The position numbers were made by a program, and so were the translations under genes. DNA of 64,000 nucleotides from Flavihumibacter soli (GTDB taxonomy: Bacteria > Bacteroidota > Bacteroidia > Sphingobacteriales > Sphingobacteriaceae), in the NCBI RefSeq assembly GCF_010692725.1, contig NZ_JAAFZB010000093.1, positions 124,001-188,000 on the forward strand, in the 5' to 3' direction. Below the pieces are notes generated by a model that was given only the letters and a program-made list of their open reading frames with translations, had not been told where the DNA came from and ran no database searches. This document shows positions 36,209 to 45,482 of the stretch, in pieces. Every line of letters starts with the position of its first letter. The stretch's first letter is position 1.

Positions 36209-38530
36209 ATGTATCGGAGGCTCTTTTATTTAATGCTGGCACTTACAGGTATAACATATGCTATACAAGCCTGTAATAATTCGTCAACAAGTCAGGTTGC
36301 CGAGGAAGAGATTCCGGATATTGTCAGTTATAATTTTGACGTCAGGCCCATTCTATCCGATAAATGTTTCATTTGTCATGGCCCGGACGCCAATAAGCGG
36401 GAAGCCGGTTTAAGGTTGGATATTGCTGATGAAGCATATAAAGCCTTGAAGGAAAAGCCTTCTGCTCATGCTCTTGTTCCTTTTAAACCCCAGGAATCAG
36501 AAGTGTTCTTACGGATCTCTTCACAGGATTCAGCCTTCCTGATGCCACCGCAATCGTCAAACCTCAAGCTAACATCTCATGAGATTTCGATTATAGAAAA
36601 ATGGATTAAACAGGGGGCTAAGTATGAGCGGCACTGGGCTTTCACTCCGCCTGAAAAGCCGACAATCCCAAAAGTTAAAAATAAGGAATGGGTAAAGAAC
36701 GAGATCGACTATTTTATATTGCAAAAGCTCGAACGGAAAGGGCTTAAGCCGAATTTGGAGGCCGATAAAGAAAGATTGCTTAAACGGGTTAGCCTTGATC
36801 TTACCGGTTTGCCTCCCAGTCTGGAGATAATGGACAAGTTCATGGCGGATAAGAGCAGCAATGCCTACGAAAAAATGGTGAACTCATTGATGCAAAGTCC
36901 TGCATATGGGGAAAAGATGGCCCTGCACTGGTTGGACGTTGCCCGCTATGCGGATTCCCATGGTTACCAGGATGATAACTATCGGTCTCAATGGCCATGG
37001 AGAGACTGGGTAATTCATGCTTTCAACAAAAATATGCCTTATGATCAGTTTATTACCTGGCAATTGGCAGGAGACTTGATGCCAAATGCCACCAAAGAAC
37101 AAATTCTGGCTACAGGCTTTAATAGAAATCATAAGATCACAGAAGAGGGGGGAGTTATTGATGAAGAATATCGTGTTGAATATGTTACCGACCGGACCAA
37201 TACCTTCGGGAAAGCCATGCTGGCAGCTACTTTAGAGTGCGCCCATTGCCATGATCATAAATATGATCCCTTCTCTCAAAAGGAATACTATCAGGTATAT
37301 GCTTTTTTTAATAATGTTAAGGAAGTAGGTCTTGAGGCAACAGTCGGGGGGCCGGAAACCTTTGCCAAGAAGCCACTGATGGAAATTAGTAATGAAGACG
37401 TAAAAAAGATACTGGCGTTTGTGAACAAGCAAGATACCGGCAGGTTGATAGTATCTGTAATGGGTGACAGGGATACTCTTCAAAAAACCCATATCCTGAA
37501 CAGGGGTGTATATGATGCACATGGAGAGGAAGTACAGGCAGGAACTCCGAGAGCTTTGTTGTCTTTCAGCGATAAGTACCCTAAAAATAGACTGGGTTTA
37601 TCGAAATGGTTATTCGATAAAAAAAATCCACTTACCTCAAGAGTATTTGTGAACAGGATGTGGCAGGAGTTTTTTGGACGTGGTATTGTTAAAACGTCCG
37701 GAGATTTTGGTATGCAGGGCGAACTCCCTTCTCACCCGGAATTGCTGGACTGGCTGGCAGTGGATTTTATGGATCATGGGTGGAACGTCAAGCGCCTGGT
37801 TAAACAGATCGTGCTTTCGAGCACCTACAGGCAATCCGCAGAAATATCTTCCAAAAAATTAAGAACAGATCCGGAAAACATTCTGCTTGCCCGTGCACCA
37901 CGCTACCGGATCCCGGCTGAGCTTGTAAGGGATATAGTACTTGCCAGCAGCGGACTGCTCGTTAAAAAAATAGGTGGCCCAAGCGTCAAACCTTACCAGC
38001 CTGCCGGACTTTGGGAAAGCGCAACATCCGGGCGTGGTTTATTGGCTAATTATAGACAGGATCATGGTGAGAGTCTTTATCGAAGGGGAATGTATACGTT
38101 TATTAAGCGAACCGTGCCACCACCGACAATGGGTATTTTTGATGCAAGCAACAGAGATCAGTGCGAAGTAAAACGATTGAAAACTAATACGCCGCTTCAG
38201 GCTTTGGTGATGTTGAATGACCCTACCATATTGGAAGCCTCGCGTGTTTTGGCAGCTAAATTATTACAGGAGAATAGCCAGGCTGAAGCAAAAATTAAAA
38301 AGGCATTTCGCCTGATCACATGCCGGAATCCCAATGAAAAGGAAATGAACCTGCTTACATCCTACTACACAGACCAGCTAACTGTATTTAAACAAAAGTC
38401 GACTGCTGATAAAGTGTTAACTGTGGGAGAGTATCCTATTCCAGCAAAAATCAATAAAACCGCCCTTGCGGCTATGATGGGAGTGATCACTACCATTTAT
38501 AATTTGGAAGAAACTATTACAAAAACCTGA
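36209..38530 (+). CDS. Planctomycete-type cytochrome c, DUF1549 and DUF1553 protein
   Basis: A 773-residue lipoprotein (hydrophobic start, then AIQAC, the Cys being the lipid site). Residues 45-120 form the planctomycete cytochrome c (PSCyt1) domain with the haem motif CFICHG. A DUF1549 domain follows (EIDYFILQKLERKGLKPN, HWLDVARYADSHGYQDD). The C-terminal half is DUF1553 (RVFVNRMWQEFFGRGIVKTS). Proteins with this trio occur in large families in Planctomycetes and in Bacteroidota that degrade sugars. Their chemistry is not known; an electron-transfer or oxidoreductase role outside the inner membrane is likely. It starts a four-gene module; the next gene begins three bases after the stop. Confidence 0.92.
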   Translation: MYRRLFYLMLALTGITYAIQACNNSSTSQVAEEEIPDIVSYNFDVRPILSDKCFICHGPDANKREAGLRLDIADEAYKALKEKPSAHALVPFKPQESEVFLRISSQDSAFLMPPQSSNLKLTSHEISIIEKWIKQGAKYERHWAFTPPEKPTIPKVKNKEWVKNEIDYFILQKLERKGLKPNLEADKERLLKRVSLDLTGLPPSLEIMDKFMADKSSNAYEKMVNSLMQSPAYGEKMALHWLDVARYADSHGYQDDNYRSQWPWRDWVIHAFNKNMPYDQFITWQLAGDLMPNATKEQILATGFNRNHKITEEGGVIDEEYRVEYVTDRTNTFGKAMLAATLECAHCHDHKYDPFSQKEYYQVYAFFNNVKEVGLEATVGGPETFAKKPLMEISNEDVKKILAFVNKQDTGRLIVSVMGDRDTLQKTHILNRGVYDAHGEEVQAGTPRALLSFSDKYPKNRLGLSKWLFDKKNPLTSRVFVNRMWQEFFGRGIVKTSGDFGMQGELPSHPELLDWLAVDFMDHGWNVKRLVKQIVLSSTYRQSAEISSKKLRTDPENILLARAPRYRIPAELVRDIVLASSGLLVKKIGGPSVKPYQPAGLWESATSGRGLLANYRQDHGESLYRRGMYTFIKRTVPPPTMGIFDASNRDQCEVKRLKTNTPLQALVMLNDPTILEASRVLAAKLLQENSQAEAKIKKAFRLITCRNPNEKEMNLLTSYYTDQLTVFKQKSTADKVLTVGEYPIPAKINKTALAAMMGVITTIYNLEETITKT

Positions 38531-38533
38531 TAT

Positions 38534-39985
38534 ATGGAAAAGGATTTTTTAGAACATGGCCTTAACTATAACAGGCGCCGTTTCTTATCCAGGTTAAGCC
38601 TGGGACTTGGTAGTGTTGCATTGGGCTCCTTGCTGATACCCGATCTGTTTACCGGGGGAATGGATGATGCAAGTCTTCCGCCCGGGATACCAGATTTTGC
38701 GCCTAAGGCAAAAAGGGTGATCTATTTATTTCAGAACGGGGCTCCGTCACAGTTGGAGTCTTTCGATTACAAGCCTAAGCTGAGGGAAATGATGGGGCAG
38801 GAGCTCCCGCCATCAATCCGTGCAGGGCAACGGCTTACCGGAATGACAGCTAACCAGGCATCCTTTCCACTGGTTGGGTCTTATTATGATTTTAAACAGT
38901 ATGGCGATTCCAGGGCCTGGATAAGTGACCTCTTTCCATATACGGCAAAGGTGGTGGATGATATTTGTATCATCAGATCCATGCATACCGAAGCGATCAA
39001 TCATGATCCGGCCCTGACCTTTTTTCAAACCGGGGCACAACAGGGAAACAGGCCCAGTATGGGTGCATGGCTGAGTTATGGATTAGGCAGCGAGAATAAA
39101 AATCTGCCGGCTTTTACCGTTCTGCTTTCACGTGGCAAAGGCAATGGGCAGGGCGTATACTCGAAACTCTGGACAAACGGTTTTCTGGATTCAACCCATC
39201 AGGGAGTACAGTTTAGCAGCGGCGAAGATCCGGTACTTTATCTGAAAGATCCTGAAGGATTGAGCCGGTTTGAAAGAAGAAAAATGCTGGATAACCTGGC
39301 TGCACTGAACGATTTATCTTACAAGGAATTTGGTGACCCGGAGATCAACGCTAAGGTGCAGCAATACGAAATGGCCTACCGGATGCAAACCGCTGTGCCT
39401 GAGATTACCGACCTCTCCAGTGAACCGGATGACATTATAAAGCTCTACGGATCCGATTGTCTGGTGCCGGGGACTTTTGCGGCTAATTGTCTGCTTGCCC
39501 GTAAGTTAAGCGAAAATGGTGTCCGCTTTGTGCAGTTGTACCACCAGGGTTGGGACCAGCATGGTAACCTTCCCCAGGAAATGGCAGGTCAGGCGAAGGA
39601 TGTAGATCAGGCGTCTGCAGCACTAATTACTGATCTGAAGCAAAGGGGACTGCTGGATGAAACGCTGGTTATATGGGGCGGCGAATTTGGCCGGACCAAT
39701 TACAGCCAGGGAAAATTAGTAAGAGATAATTACGGCCGGGATCATCATCCACGCTGTTTCAGCATATGGATGGCCGGAGGTGGAATCAAGCCGGGAATGG
39801 TATACGGTGAATCGGATGAATTTGGCTATAACGTTATTAAAGATCCTGTACATGTGCATGATTTTCAGGCAACGGTTCTGCATCAGTTAGGACTCAATCA
39901 TGAGAAATTGACATTTAAACATTTGGGACGCCGTTACAGGCTGACGGATGTGTCAGGCAAAGTAGTAAAAGACATTTTAACATAG
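38534..39985 (+). CDS. DUF1501-family (sulphatase-like fold) protein, Tat-exported
   Basis: A 483-residue protein. The N-terminus has a twin-arginine type signal (NRRRFLSRL, then a hydrophobic stretch LGLGSVALGSLLIP), so it should be exported folded. The body matches DUF1501, a relative of the alkaline phosphatase/sulphatase superfamily (VIYLFQNGAPSQLESFDYKP near the start, LYHQGWDQHGNLPQEM, LVIWGGEFGRTNYS, GRDHHPRCFSIWMAGGG). Possible metal ligands are the Asp and His in these blocks. It is the usual partner of DUF1549/DUF1553 proteins, and the 3-base spacing agrees. The substrate is unknown. Confidence 0.92.
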   Translation: MEKDFLEHGLNYNRRRFLSRLSLGLGSVALGSLLIPDLFTGGMDDASLPPGIPDFAPKAKRVIYLFQNGAPSQLESFDYKPKLREMMGQELPPSIRAGQRLTGMTANQASFPLVGSYYDFKQYGDSRAWISDLFPYTAKVVDDICIIRSMHTEAINHDPALTFFQTGAQQGNRPSMGAWLSYGLGSENKNLPAFTVLLSRGKGNGQGVYSKLWTNGFLDSTHQGVQFSSGEDPVLYLKDPEGLSRFERRKMLDNLAALNDLSYKEFGDPEINAKVQQYEMAYRMQTAVPEITDLSSEPDDIIKLYGSDCLVPGTFAANCLLARKLSENGVRFVQLYHQGWDQHGNLPQEMAGQAKDVDQASAALITDLKQRGLLDETLVIWGGEFGRTNYSQGKLVRDNYGRDHHPRCFSIWMAGGGIKPGMVYGESDEFGYNVIKDPVHVHDFQATVLHQLGLNHEKLTFKHLGRRYRLTDVSGKVVKDILT

Positions 39986-40076
39986 CATGAAGAAATTGCG
40001 TTTTGATCTGGCCACCTAAATTTTCCCGGCGGTTGACGGAATGTGATTTTAAACATAATCTCCTAACAATATTTTT

Positions 40077-41102
40077 ATGAAAAGAAGAGAATTTGTAAAA
40101 CAAGCATCTGTGGTTTCGGCAAGCTTTTTTATTGCCAGCGATCTGTTTGCAAAACCCAAAGGACCTGTTTATGGGCATAACAACATGCGTTACCGTTTGG
40201 ATACAAAATGGGGACAGTTAGATCCTTTAACCCACCCGGTAAATGATTGTCATGAAATGGTGCAGGATGCTAAGGGAAGAATTATCTTATTAACGAATGA
40301 GACTAAGAACAATATCCTTATTTATAACAAATCAGGAAAGCTGCTGGATGCATGGGGGCATGAGTTTCCCGGTGCTCACGGCCTTACCTTAGCCAGGGAG
40401 AACGGCAAAGAGTTTTTATTCATTACAGATACAAACAGGCACCAGGTATATAAAACTACGCTGGATGGGAAAGTATTGATGACCATTGATTGTCCGATGG
40501 AGACAGGTTTATATAAGAAAATAGAGGAGTTTGTCCCTACCGAGACTGCGGTTGCCGAGAACGGGGATTTCTTTATTGCAGACGGCTATGGTCTGCAATA
40601 TGTATTCCATTACAGCGCTGACGGCAAGCTACTGAGTTATTTTGGGGGCAGAGGCACGGAAACTAAGCACCTGGATAATGCTCATGGGATCTGTATCGAT
40701 ACACGGCAGGGGTCACCATCGCTATTAGTTACAGACCGTACGCGTAACTGTTTCAAACGCTTTGATATGCAGGGCAATCTAAAAGAAGTGATCAATCTGC
40801 CCGGAGCCTGTGTTTGCAGGCCGGTAATAAAAAATGAATACCTGTACGCGGCGGTACTACGATCACCGAATCTTGATAAAGACGGGAGTGGTTTTACGAC
40901 CATATTAGACAAACACAACCGGGTAGTTTCAAATATTGGCGGTACAGCCCCGGTTTATAAAGACGGTTTATTGCAACCTATGGCTCAGGCTGAAAAGATC
41001 TTGTTAAACCCGCACGATGTATGTGTAGATGATGATGAAAATCTCTATGTTGCGCAATGGGCTTCAGGCAAAGTCTACCCCTATAAGTTTACCCGCGTAT
41101 AA
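40077..41102 (+). CDS. Exported NHL-type beta-propeller protein
   Basis: A 341-residue protein. It begins with a Tat-like signal (MKRREFVKQASVVSASFFIA) and continues as a six-bladed propeller of NHL/6-bladed type: each blade has a D-x-x-G-x-I/L or similar turn (QDAKGRIILLTNET, AENGDFFIADGYG, VDDDENLYVAQW). His residues recur in the blade ends (DAWGHEFPGAHGLTL, LDNAHGICI, LNPHDVCV), as in propellers that hold a metal in the centre. It may be a peptidyl-alpha-hydroxyglycine lyase-like or sugar-binding protein; that cannot be settled here. It is the third gene of the module; the next gene starts eight bases after. Confidence 0.85.
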   Translation: MKRREFVKQASVVSASFFIASDLFAKPKGPVYGHNNMRYRLDTKWGQLDPLTHPVNDCHEMVQDAKGRIILLTNETKNNILIYNKSGKLLDAWGHEFPGAHGLTLARENGKEFLFITDTNRHQVYKTTLDGKVLMTIDCPMETGLYKKIEEFVPTETAVAENGDFFIADGYGLQYVFHYSADGKLLSYFGGRGTETKHLDNAHGICIDTRQGSPSLLVTDRTRNCFKRFDMQGNLKEVINLPGACVCRPVIKNEYLYAAVLRSPNLDKDGSGFTTILDKHNRVVSNIGGTAPVYKDGLLQPMAQAEKILLNPHDVCVDDDENLYVAQWASGKVYPYKFTRV

Positions 41103-41110
41103 GCCTTTTT

Positions 41111-43273
41111 ATGAAAATTTCTGTTAAAGGTCTTGCAGAGAACTTACTATTTGCAGCCAATATCTTTATTGTTTTTTTATTGGGATTTGAAGGCAGCATT
41201 ACGGTACCGTACTGGTTGCAGCCATTAGGCAGAATGCACCCGATGGTGTTGCATTTCCCGATAGTGATCCTGATTTTGGCTATGTTTTTGGAATTCTTTC
41301 GTTTTAATGAAACCAACGCAAGAGAGACGCTATACCAGAAATTCACTTCTTATTTATTACTTGCAGGAGCACTTTTTTCGGCTTTAACAGTTGTTATGGG
41401 ACTTTTCTTATCTCTGGAAGAAGGGTATTCCGGTAAGATATTGCAATGGCATAAATGGACAGGGGTAAGCATCGTTTTTATTGCCTCCATAATTTATTGG
41501 TGCAGAAATTCAACCTGCTATAAACTCTATGCAGCAAGAGCGGGCGCTATTCTCACCGTCCTCTGCATAGTCGTGGCTGGTCATTATGGTGCCACACTAA
41601 CGCATGGAGATAATTTTGTTCTTGAGTCGGTAACCGCCCCGGAAAAGATTCCTGTAGTACCGATAGCAGAGGCTAAAGTTTTTGATCATGTGGTCATGTC
41701 CATATTTACACAAAAATGCCTGAGTTGTCACAATATGGATAAGGCGAAGGGAGGTTTAATGATGGATGATGTACAATCCTTACTGAAGGGTGGCAAAACA
41801 GGAAAGTTATTTGTGCCGGGAAGACCAGAGATCAGCCTTTTACTCGAGCGTATACATCTTCCGCTGGATGAAAAGAAGCACATGCCACCAAAGGATAAAG
41901 CACAGCTGACTAACGAAGAAATCGCGCTTTTGAACTTGTGGATAAAAAACAACGCCGATCTCGAACGGAAGGTAGTTGATTTACCCCTTGATGATTCTCT
42001 GAGGCTATTAGCAACCACCTATTTGACACCCGCAGAATCCGCTTCAGAAGAGTATGAATTTGCTGCCGCCGATGAGAGTGCCATTAAAAAGCTAAACAAC
42101 AATTACAGGATCGTGTCTCCTCTGGCAAAAGAATCCCCGGCTTTGGCTGTGAACATCTACAACGGCAGTTCCTTTAAATCGAAAATGTTAGACGAGCTGA
42201 CCTCGGTTAGAAAACAGATCGTGTCACTGAATTTGAGCAGGATCCCCGTAAGTAATGATGATCTGAAAATTATAGCCCGGTTTGAGAACCTCCGAAGATT
42301 GAACCTTAATTTTACCGGTGTCAGCGATGCAGGGCTAAAGCAGCTACTGGTCCTGAAACACTTGGAGGTTCTGTCTTTATCAGGCACAAAGGTGAGTTCT
42401 GCTTTTGTTAAGCAGGTTGGGAAGATGAGTAGTCTTAAACAGGTGAGTTTATGGAATACCAGGATAAGTGAAATCGAAATTCAGCAGTTACAAAAAACAG
42501 CCCATGGAGTAGCCTTGATCGCTGGCTTTAAGGATGACGGGAAGCATCCTATTAAGTTAAATCAGCCCCGTGTAAGTACTGAAGCAGCCGTCTTTAGGAA
42601 TTCCATATCCTTGCAGATAAAACATCCTATAAATGGAGTTCAGATCCGGTATACCACGGATGGGTCTGAACCGGATAGCCTGAAGTCTCTTATCTATAAC
42701 AAGGAAATTTTACTTAAAGAGAATACTACTTTAAAAGCCCGGGCTTACAAGGCCGGTTGGTACGGCAGCGACGTGATAACTTCCAATTTTTACAGGAGTA
42801 TCTATCAACCGGATAGCATCCTGTTTTTATTACCGGCTGATGAGCAATACAGGGGAGCTGGGGCAAAAACTCTGACTGATAAGCAATTAGGTGAGTATGA
42901 CGTTAATTCGGGAAAGTGGATCGGTTTCAGGCAAAATAACATGGAGGCTATGCTGTTCTTCAAACAGCCTGTAATGATGCAATCCGTAACGTTAAACATG
43001 CTTAGGCAAATCCCAAATTATATTTTTCCTCCTACAGGGGTAGAAATTTGGGGTGGCAGCAATAAAAATAACCTCCGTTTACTAAGCATCATAAAACCCA
43101 AAGCCGGAAAGGAGGGGGATGAGGACTCGTCCATTAAAGTAGAAGCTAAGTTTAAGCCGCAACAGATCTCCTGTATCAAGATCGTCGCTAAAAACCTGAA
43201 GAAACTCCCGGTATGGCATCCCGGTAAAGGTGAACCAGCCTGGGTATTTGTAGATGAAATATTTTTGAATTAA
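41111..43273 (+). CDS. Membrane c-type cytochrome with leucine-rich repeats and chitobiase-C-like domain
   Basis: A 720-residue protein with an unusual domain chain. Residues 10-180 are a membrane part with about five helices (DUF2231-like, HPMVLHFPIVILILAMFLEF). A planctomycete-type cytochrome domain follows with haem motif CLSCHN (about 204-208) and the usual HMPPKDKAQLTNEEIALLNL. Residues about 370-460 hold leucine-rich repeats (LRRLNLNFTGVSDAGLKQLL, HLEVLSLSGTKVS). A chitobiase C-terminal-like fold follows (VQIRYTTDGSEPDS). The last 130 residues resemble a carbohydrate-binding, F5/8-type domain. It probably anchors the module in the inner membrane and binds a surface or sugar ligand while carrying electrons. 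Confidence 0.88.
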   Translation: MKISVKGLAENLLFAANIFIVFLLGFEGSITVPYWLQPLGRMHPMVLHFPIVILILAMFLEFFRFNETNARETLYQKFTSYLLLAGALFSALTVVMGLFLSLEEGYSGKILQWHKWTGVSIVFIASIIYWCRNSTCYKLYAARAGAILTVLCIVVAGHYGATLTHGDNFVLESVTAPEKIPVVPIAEAKVFDHVVMSIFTQKCLSCHNMDKAKGGLMMDDVQSLLKGGKTGKLFVPGRPEISLLLERIHLPLDEKKHMPPKDKAQLTNEEIALLNLWIKNNADLERKVVDLPLDDSLRLLATTYLTPAESASEEYEFAAADESAIKKLNNNYRIVSPLAKESPALAVNIYNGSSFKSKMLDELTSVRKQIVSLNLSRIPVSNDDLKIIARFENLRRLNLNFTGVSDAGLKQLLVLKHLEVLSLSGTKVSSAFVKQVGKMSSLKQVSLWNTRISEIEIQQLQKTAHGVALIAGFKDDGKHPIKLNQPRVSTEAAVFRNSISLQIKHPINGVQIRYTTDGSEPDSLKSLIYNKEILLKENTTLKARAYKAGWYGSDVITSNFYRSIYQPDSILFLLPADEQYRGAGAKTLTDKQLGEYDVNSGKWIGFRQNNMEAMLFFKQPVMMQSVTLNMLRQIPNYIFPPTGVEIWGGSNKNNLRLLSIIKPKAGKEGDEDSSIKVEAKFKPQQISCIKIVAKNLKKLPVWHPGKGEPAWVFVDEIFLN

Positions 43274-43286
43274 GGTAATCACCAAT

Positions 43287-43319
43287 AAAAAAGGCTGCTC
43301 TTTTCAGAACAGCCTTTTT
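43287..43319. terminator. Bidirectional terminator between cytochrome module and tRNA-Arg
   Basis: AAAAAGGCTG and CAGCCTTTTT form a 10-bp stem around a 12-base loop. It ends in T5 on the plus strand and in a T-run on the minus strand as well. It should end both the plus-strand cytochrome module and the minus-strand tRNA transcript. Confidence 0.8.
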
Positions 43320-43342
43320 CGGGTTGTATCAACACCTGTTTG

Positions 43343-43414
43343 TGTTCCCGACGAGATTCGAACTCATATCGCTGGTACCGGAAACCAGAATTCTATCCGT
43401 TGAACTACGGGAAC
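43343..43414 (-). tRNA. tRNA-Arg (anticodon CCG)
   Basis: A 72-nucleotide cloverleaf on the minus strand. The acceptor stem pairs GTTCCCG (43408-43414) with CGGGAAC (43344-43350), with discriminator A. The anticodon stem CTGGT/ACCAG encloses the loop TTCCGGT, giving anticodon CCG (reads CGG, Arg). The T arm has the TTCGAAT loop. CCA is not encoded. No direct repeat of the 3' end was seen nearby, so there is no sign of an integrated element. Confidence 0.92.
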
Positions 43415-43457
43415 AGGTCGGCAAATATAGGTAATCCGACTTTAGAGGTCAAGAAGT

Positions 43458-44558
43458 TTAAACATTAAATCTGAAGTGCATAATATCACCGTCTTCAACA
43501 ACGTATGACTTGCCTTCAACACTTAATTTCCCGGCTTCTTTACAAGCAGCCTCAGAACCTAAAGTTGTAAAATCAAGGTATTTGATAACTTCTGCCCGAA
43601 TAAATCCTTTTTCAAAGTCAGTATGAATAACACCGGCAGCCTGTGGAGCTGTAAATCCCTGGGTGATAGTCCATGCTCTTACTTCCTGCACCCCAGCCGT
43701 AAAATAGGTAGCCAGGTTTAATAACCTGTACGCTGCCTGGATCAATTTTGTCACACCTGATTCTGATAAGCCCAGATCTTCCAGGAACATCTGGCGCTCT
43801 TCGTAACTGTCCAGAGAAGCAATTTCTGCTTCGATCTGAGCCGAGATAACCAGCACTTCAGCGTTCTCATCCTTCACTGCTTCCTTAACACGTTCCACAT
43901 ACTGATTTCCGTTTATCACAGATTTTTCATCCACATTACAAACGTAAAGAACAGGTTTAGCGGTAAGTAAGAACAAGTCGGCGATATACTCTTTATCTTC
44001 CTCAGTGATCGGAGCGGTACGAACGGATTTACCGGACTCAAGATGTGCTTTAACGATAGTGCAGACTTCGAATGCTTTCTTCGCATCTTTATCACCACCC
44101 GTTTTTGCCATCTTCTCGACCTTCTGGATCTTTTTAACGACAGTTTCAAGATCCTTAAGCTGAAGTTCTGTATCAATGATCTCTTTGTCGCGGATAGGGT
44201 CTACAGAACCGTCAACATGTATCACATTGTTGTCGTCAAAGCAGCGCAGCACATGAATGATGGCACTTGTGGCCCGGATGTTTCCAAGAAACTGGTTTCC
44301 TAATCCTTCGCCCTTGCTTGCGCCTTTAACAAGGCCTGCGATGTCAACAATTTCTATCGTGTTTGGCTGTACCTTATTAGGCTTTACCAGTTCGGCAAGC
44401 TTTGTCAGGCGCACATCAGGTACGGTAATAACGCCGACGTTCGGCTCTATTGTACAGAACGGAAAATTTGCCGCCTGCGCTTTTGCATTTGATAAACAGT
44501 TGAATAATGTTGATTTACCTACGTTCGGTAAGCCGACTATGCCGCATTGTAATGCCAT
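43458..44558 (-). CDS. ychF: YchF, Obg-like ribosome-binding ATPase
   Basis: A 366-residue P-loop protein of full family length. G1 is GLPNVGKSTLFNCLSNA, G3 region is IEIVDIAGLVKGASKG, and the G4 slot has the family-specific NVDE (in VLYVCNVDEKS) in place of NKxD, which makes YchF prefer ATP. The C-terminal TGS domain is present (ARAWTITQGFTAPQAAGVIH, IRAEVIKY). It acts on the ribosome and in stress responses. It lies next to an agmatinase-like gene on the same strand (40 bases apart) and past the tRNA gene. Confidence 0.97.
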   Translation of the reverse strand: MALQCGIVGLPNVGKSTLFNCLSNAKAQAANFPFCTIEPNVGVITVPDVRLTKLAELVKPNKVQPNTIEIVDIAGLVKGASKGEGLGNQFLGNIRATSAIIHVLRCFDDNNVIHVDGSVDPIRDKEIIDTELQLKDLETVVKKIQKVEKMAKTGGDKDAKKAFEVCTIVKAHLESGKSVRTAPITEEDKEYIADLFLLTAKPVLYVCNVDEKSVINGNQYVERVKEAVKDENAEVLVISAQIEAEIASLDSYEERQMFLEDLGLSESGVTKLIQAAYRLLNLATYFTAGVQEVRAWTITQGFTAPQAAGVIHTDFEKGFIRAEVIKYLDFTTLGSEAACKEAGKLSVEGKSYVVEDGDIMHFRFNV

Positions 44559-44597
44559 TTATATTTGTTAGTTTTTTAGTTTGTCAGATATTTTCAA

Positions 44598-45482
44598 CTA
44601 GCGATTGAATACATAGCCCATCAGGCGGTAAGCAAGCTTGGCCAGCGTATATTCAGATAAAATGCTGCCTTCCATAGGAGCACACTCTACAATGTCAAAT
44701 CCAATGACGTTGCGTTCTTTGCAAACGGTACGAAGCAGGTCAAGTGTTTCATTCCAAAAAAGACCGTTTGGTTCCGCAGTACCTACAGCCGGCATGATAG
44801 ATGGGTCAAAGCCGTCGGCGTCAATAGTGATGTATACATCATTAGTCATGTTGCCAAGCAATTCACTTATCCAATTCGGATTGGTTCTTATCTTATGCGC
44901 ATATGCCGTATGGATATTGGAAGATTCCTTTATTAAATTGGCTTCTTCGATACATTGCGCCCTTATCCCGGCCTGGCATATAGTTAAACCCATATCGTGA
45001 ATACGGTGCATGACAGAAGCATGAGAATAGATATTATCATGATAACTGTAACGAAGATCCGAGTGGGCATCAATCTGCAAGACAGTAAGGTTTGGATACT
45101 TCTTCGCGTAAGCTTTAATAAAACCGTAGGTAACGGTATGCTCAGCTCCCAGTGACACAATAAATTTTCCATCATTGATCAGGGCAGTCGTAGACTCTTC
45201 GATCAAAGCAATCGCGTCTGCATCAACCTTCCCATTAAAGTCAAGAGCAGGAAGTGTACTGATTCCAATCTTATTGATCGTTTCCGTATCCAGTTCTTCA
45301 TCATAGAACTCAACAAACTGAGAAGCTTTTATAATGGCTTCCGGTCCCTTTGCTGAACCCATAAGATATGAGGAAGTGTATTCATAGGGTACTGGCTGGA
45401 TAACCACCTTACTTTCTGAGTAGTTGTAAAGGTTTTCGTCCTCAATGCCTAAAAAGTTATGTTCGGTAGGGAGAGAAATCAT
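44598..45482 (-). CDS. speB: Agmatinase/arginase (ureohydrolase) family protein
   Basis: From the Met at 45482 the protein has 294 residues. Ureohydrolase metal ligands are present in order: GAEHTVTYG (in place of the common GGDHS), IDAHSDLR (D-A-H-x-D) and ITIDADGFDPS (D-x-D). It should split urea from agmatine, or act on a related guanidino compound, using two Mn ions. The first motif differs from true agmatinases, and the substrate specificity is therefore less sure. The frame is open to 45560, but the extra 26 residues are not family-like. The symbol follows family custom. Confidence 0.9.
   Translation of the reverse strand: MISLPTEHNFLGIEDENLYNYSESKVVIQPVPYEYTSSYLMGSAKGPEAIIKASQFVEFYDEELDTETINKIGISTLPALDFNGKVDADAIALIEESTTALINDGKFIVSLGAEHTVTYGFIKAYAKKYPNLTVLQIDAHSDLRYSYHDNIYSHASVMHRIHDMGLTICQAGIRAQCIEEANLIKESSNIHTAYAHKIRTNPNWISELLGNMTNDVYITIDADGFDPSIMPAVGTAEPNGLFWNETLDLLRTVCKERNVIGFDIVECAPMEGSILSEYTLAKLAYRLMGYVFNR

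Noticed and set aside
43343-43414. tRNA-Arg as an attachment site for an integrated island
   Set aside because: No direct repeat of the tRNA 3' end, no integrase and no phage genes were found on either side.
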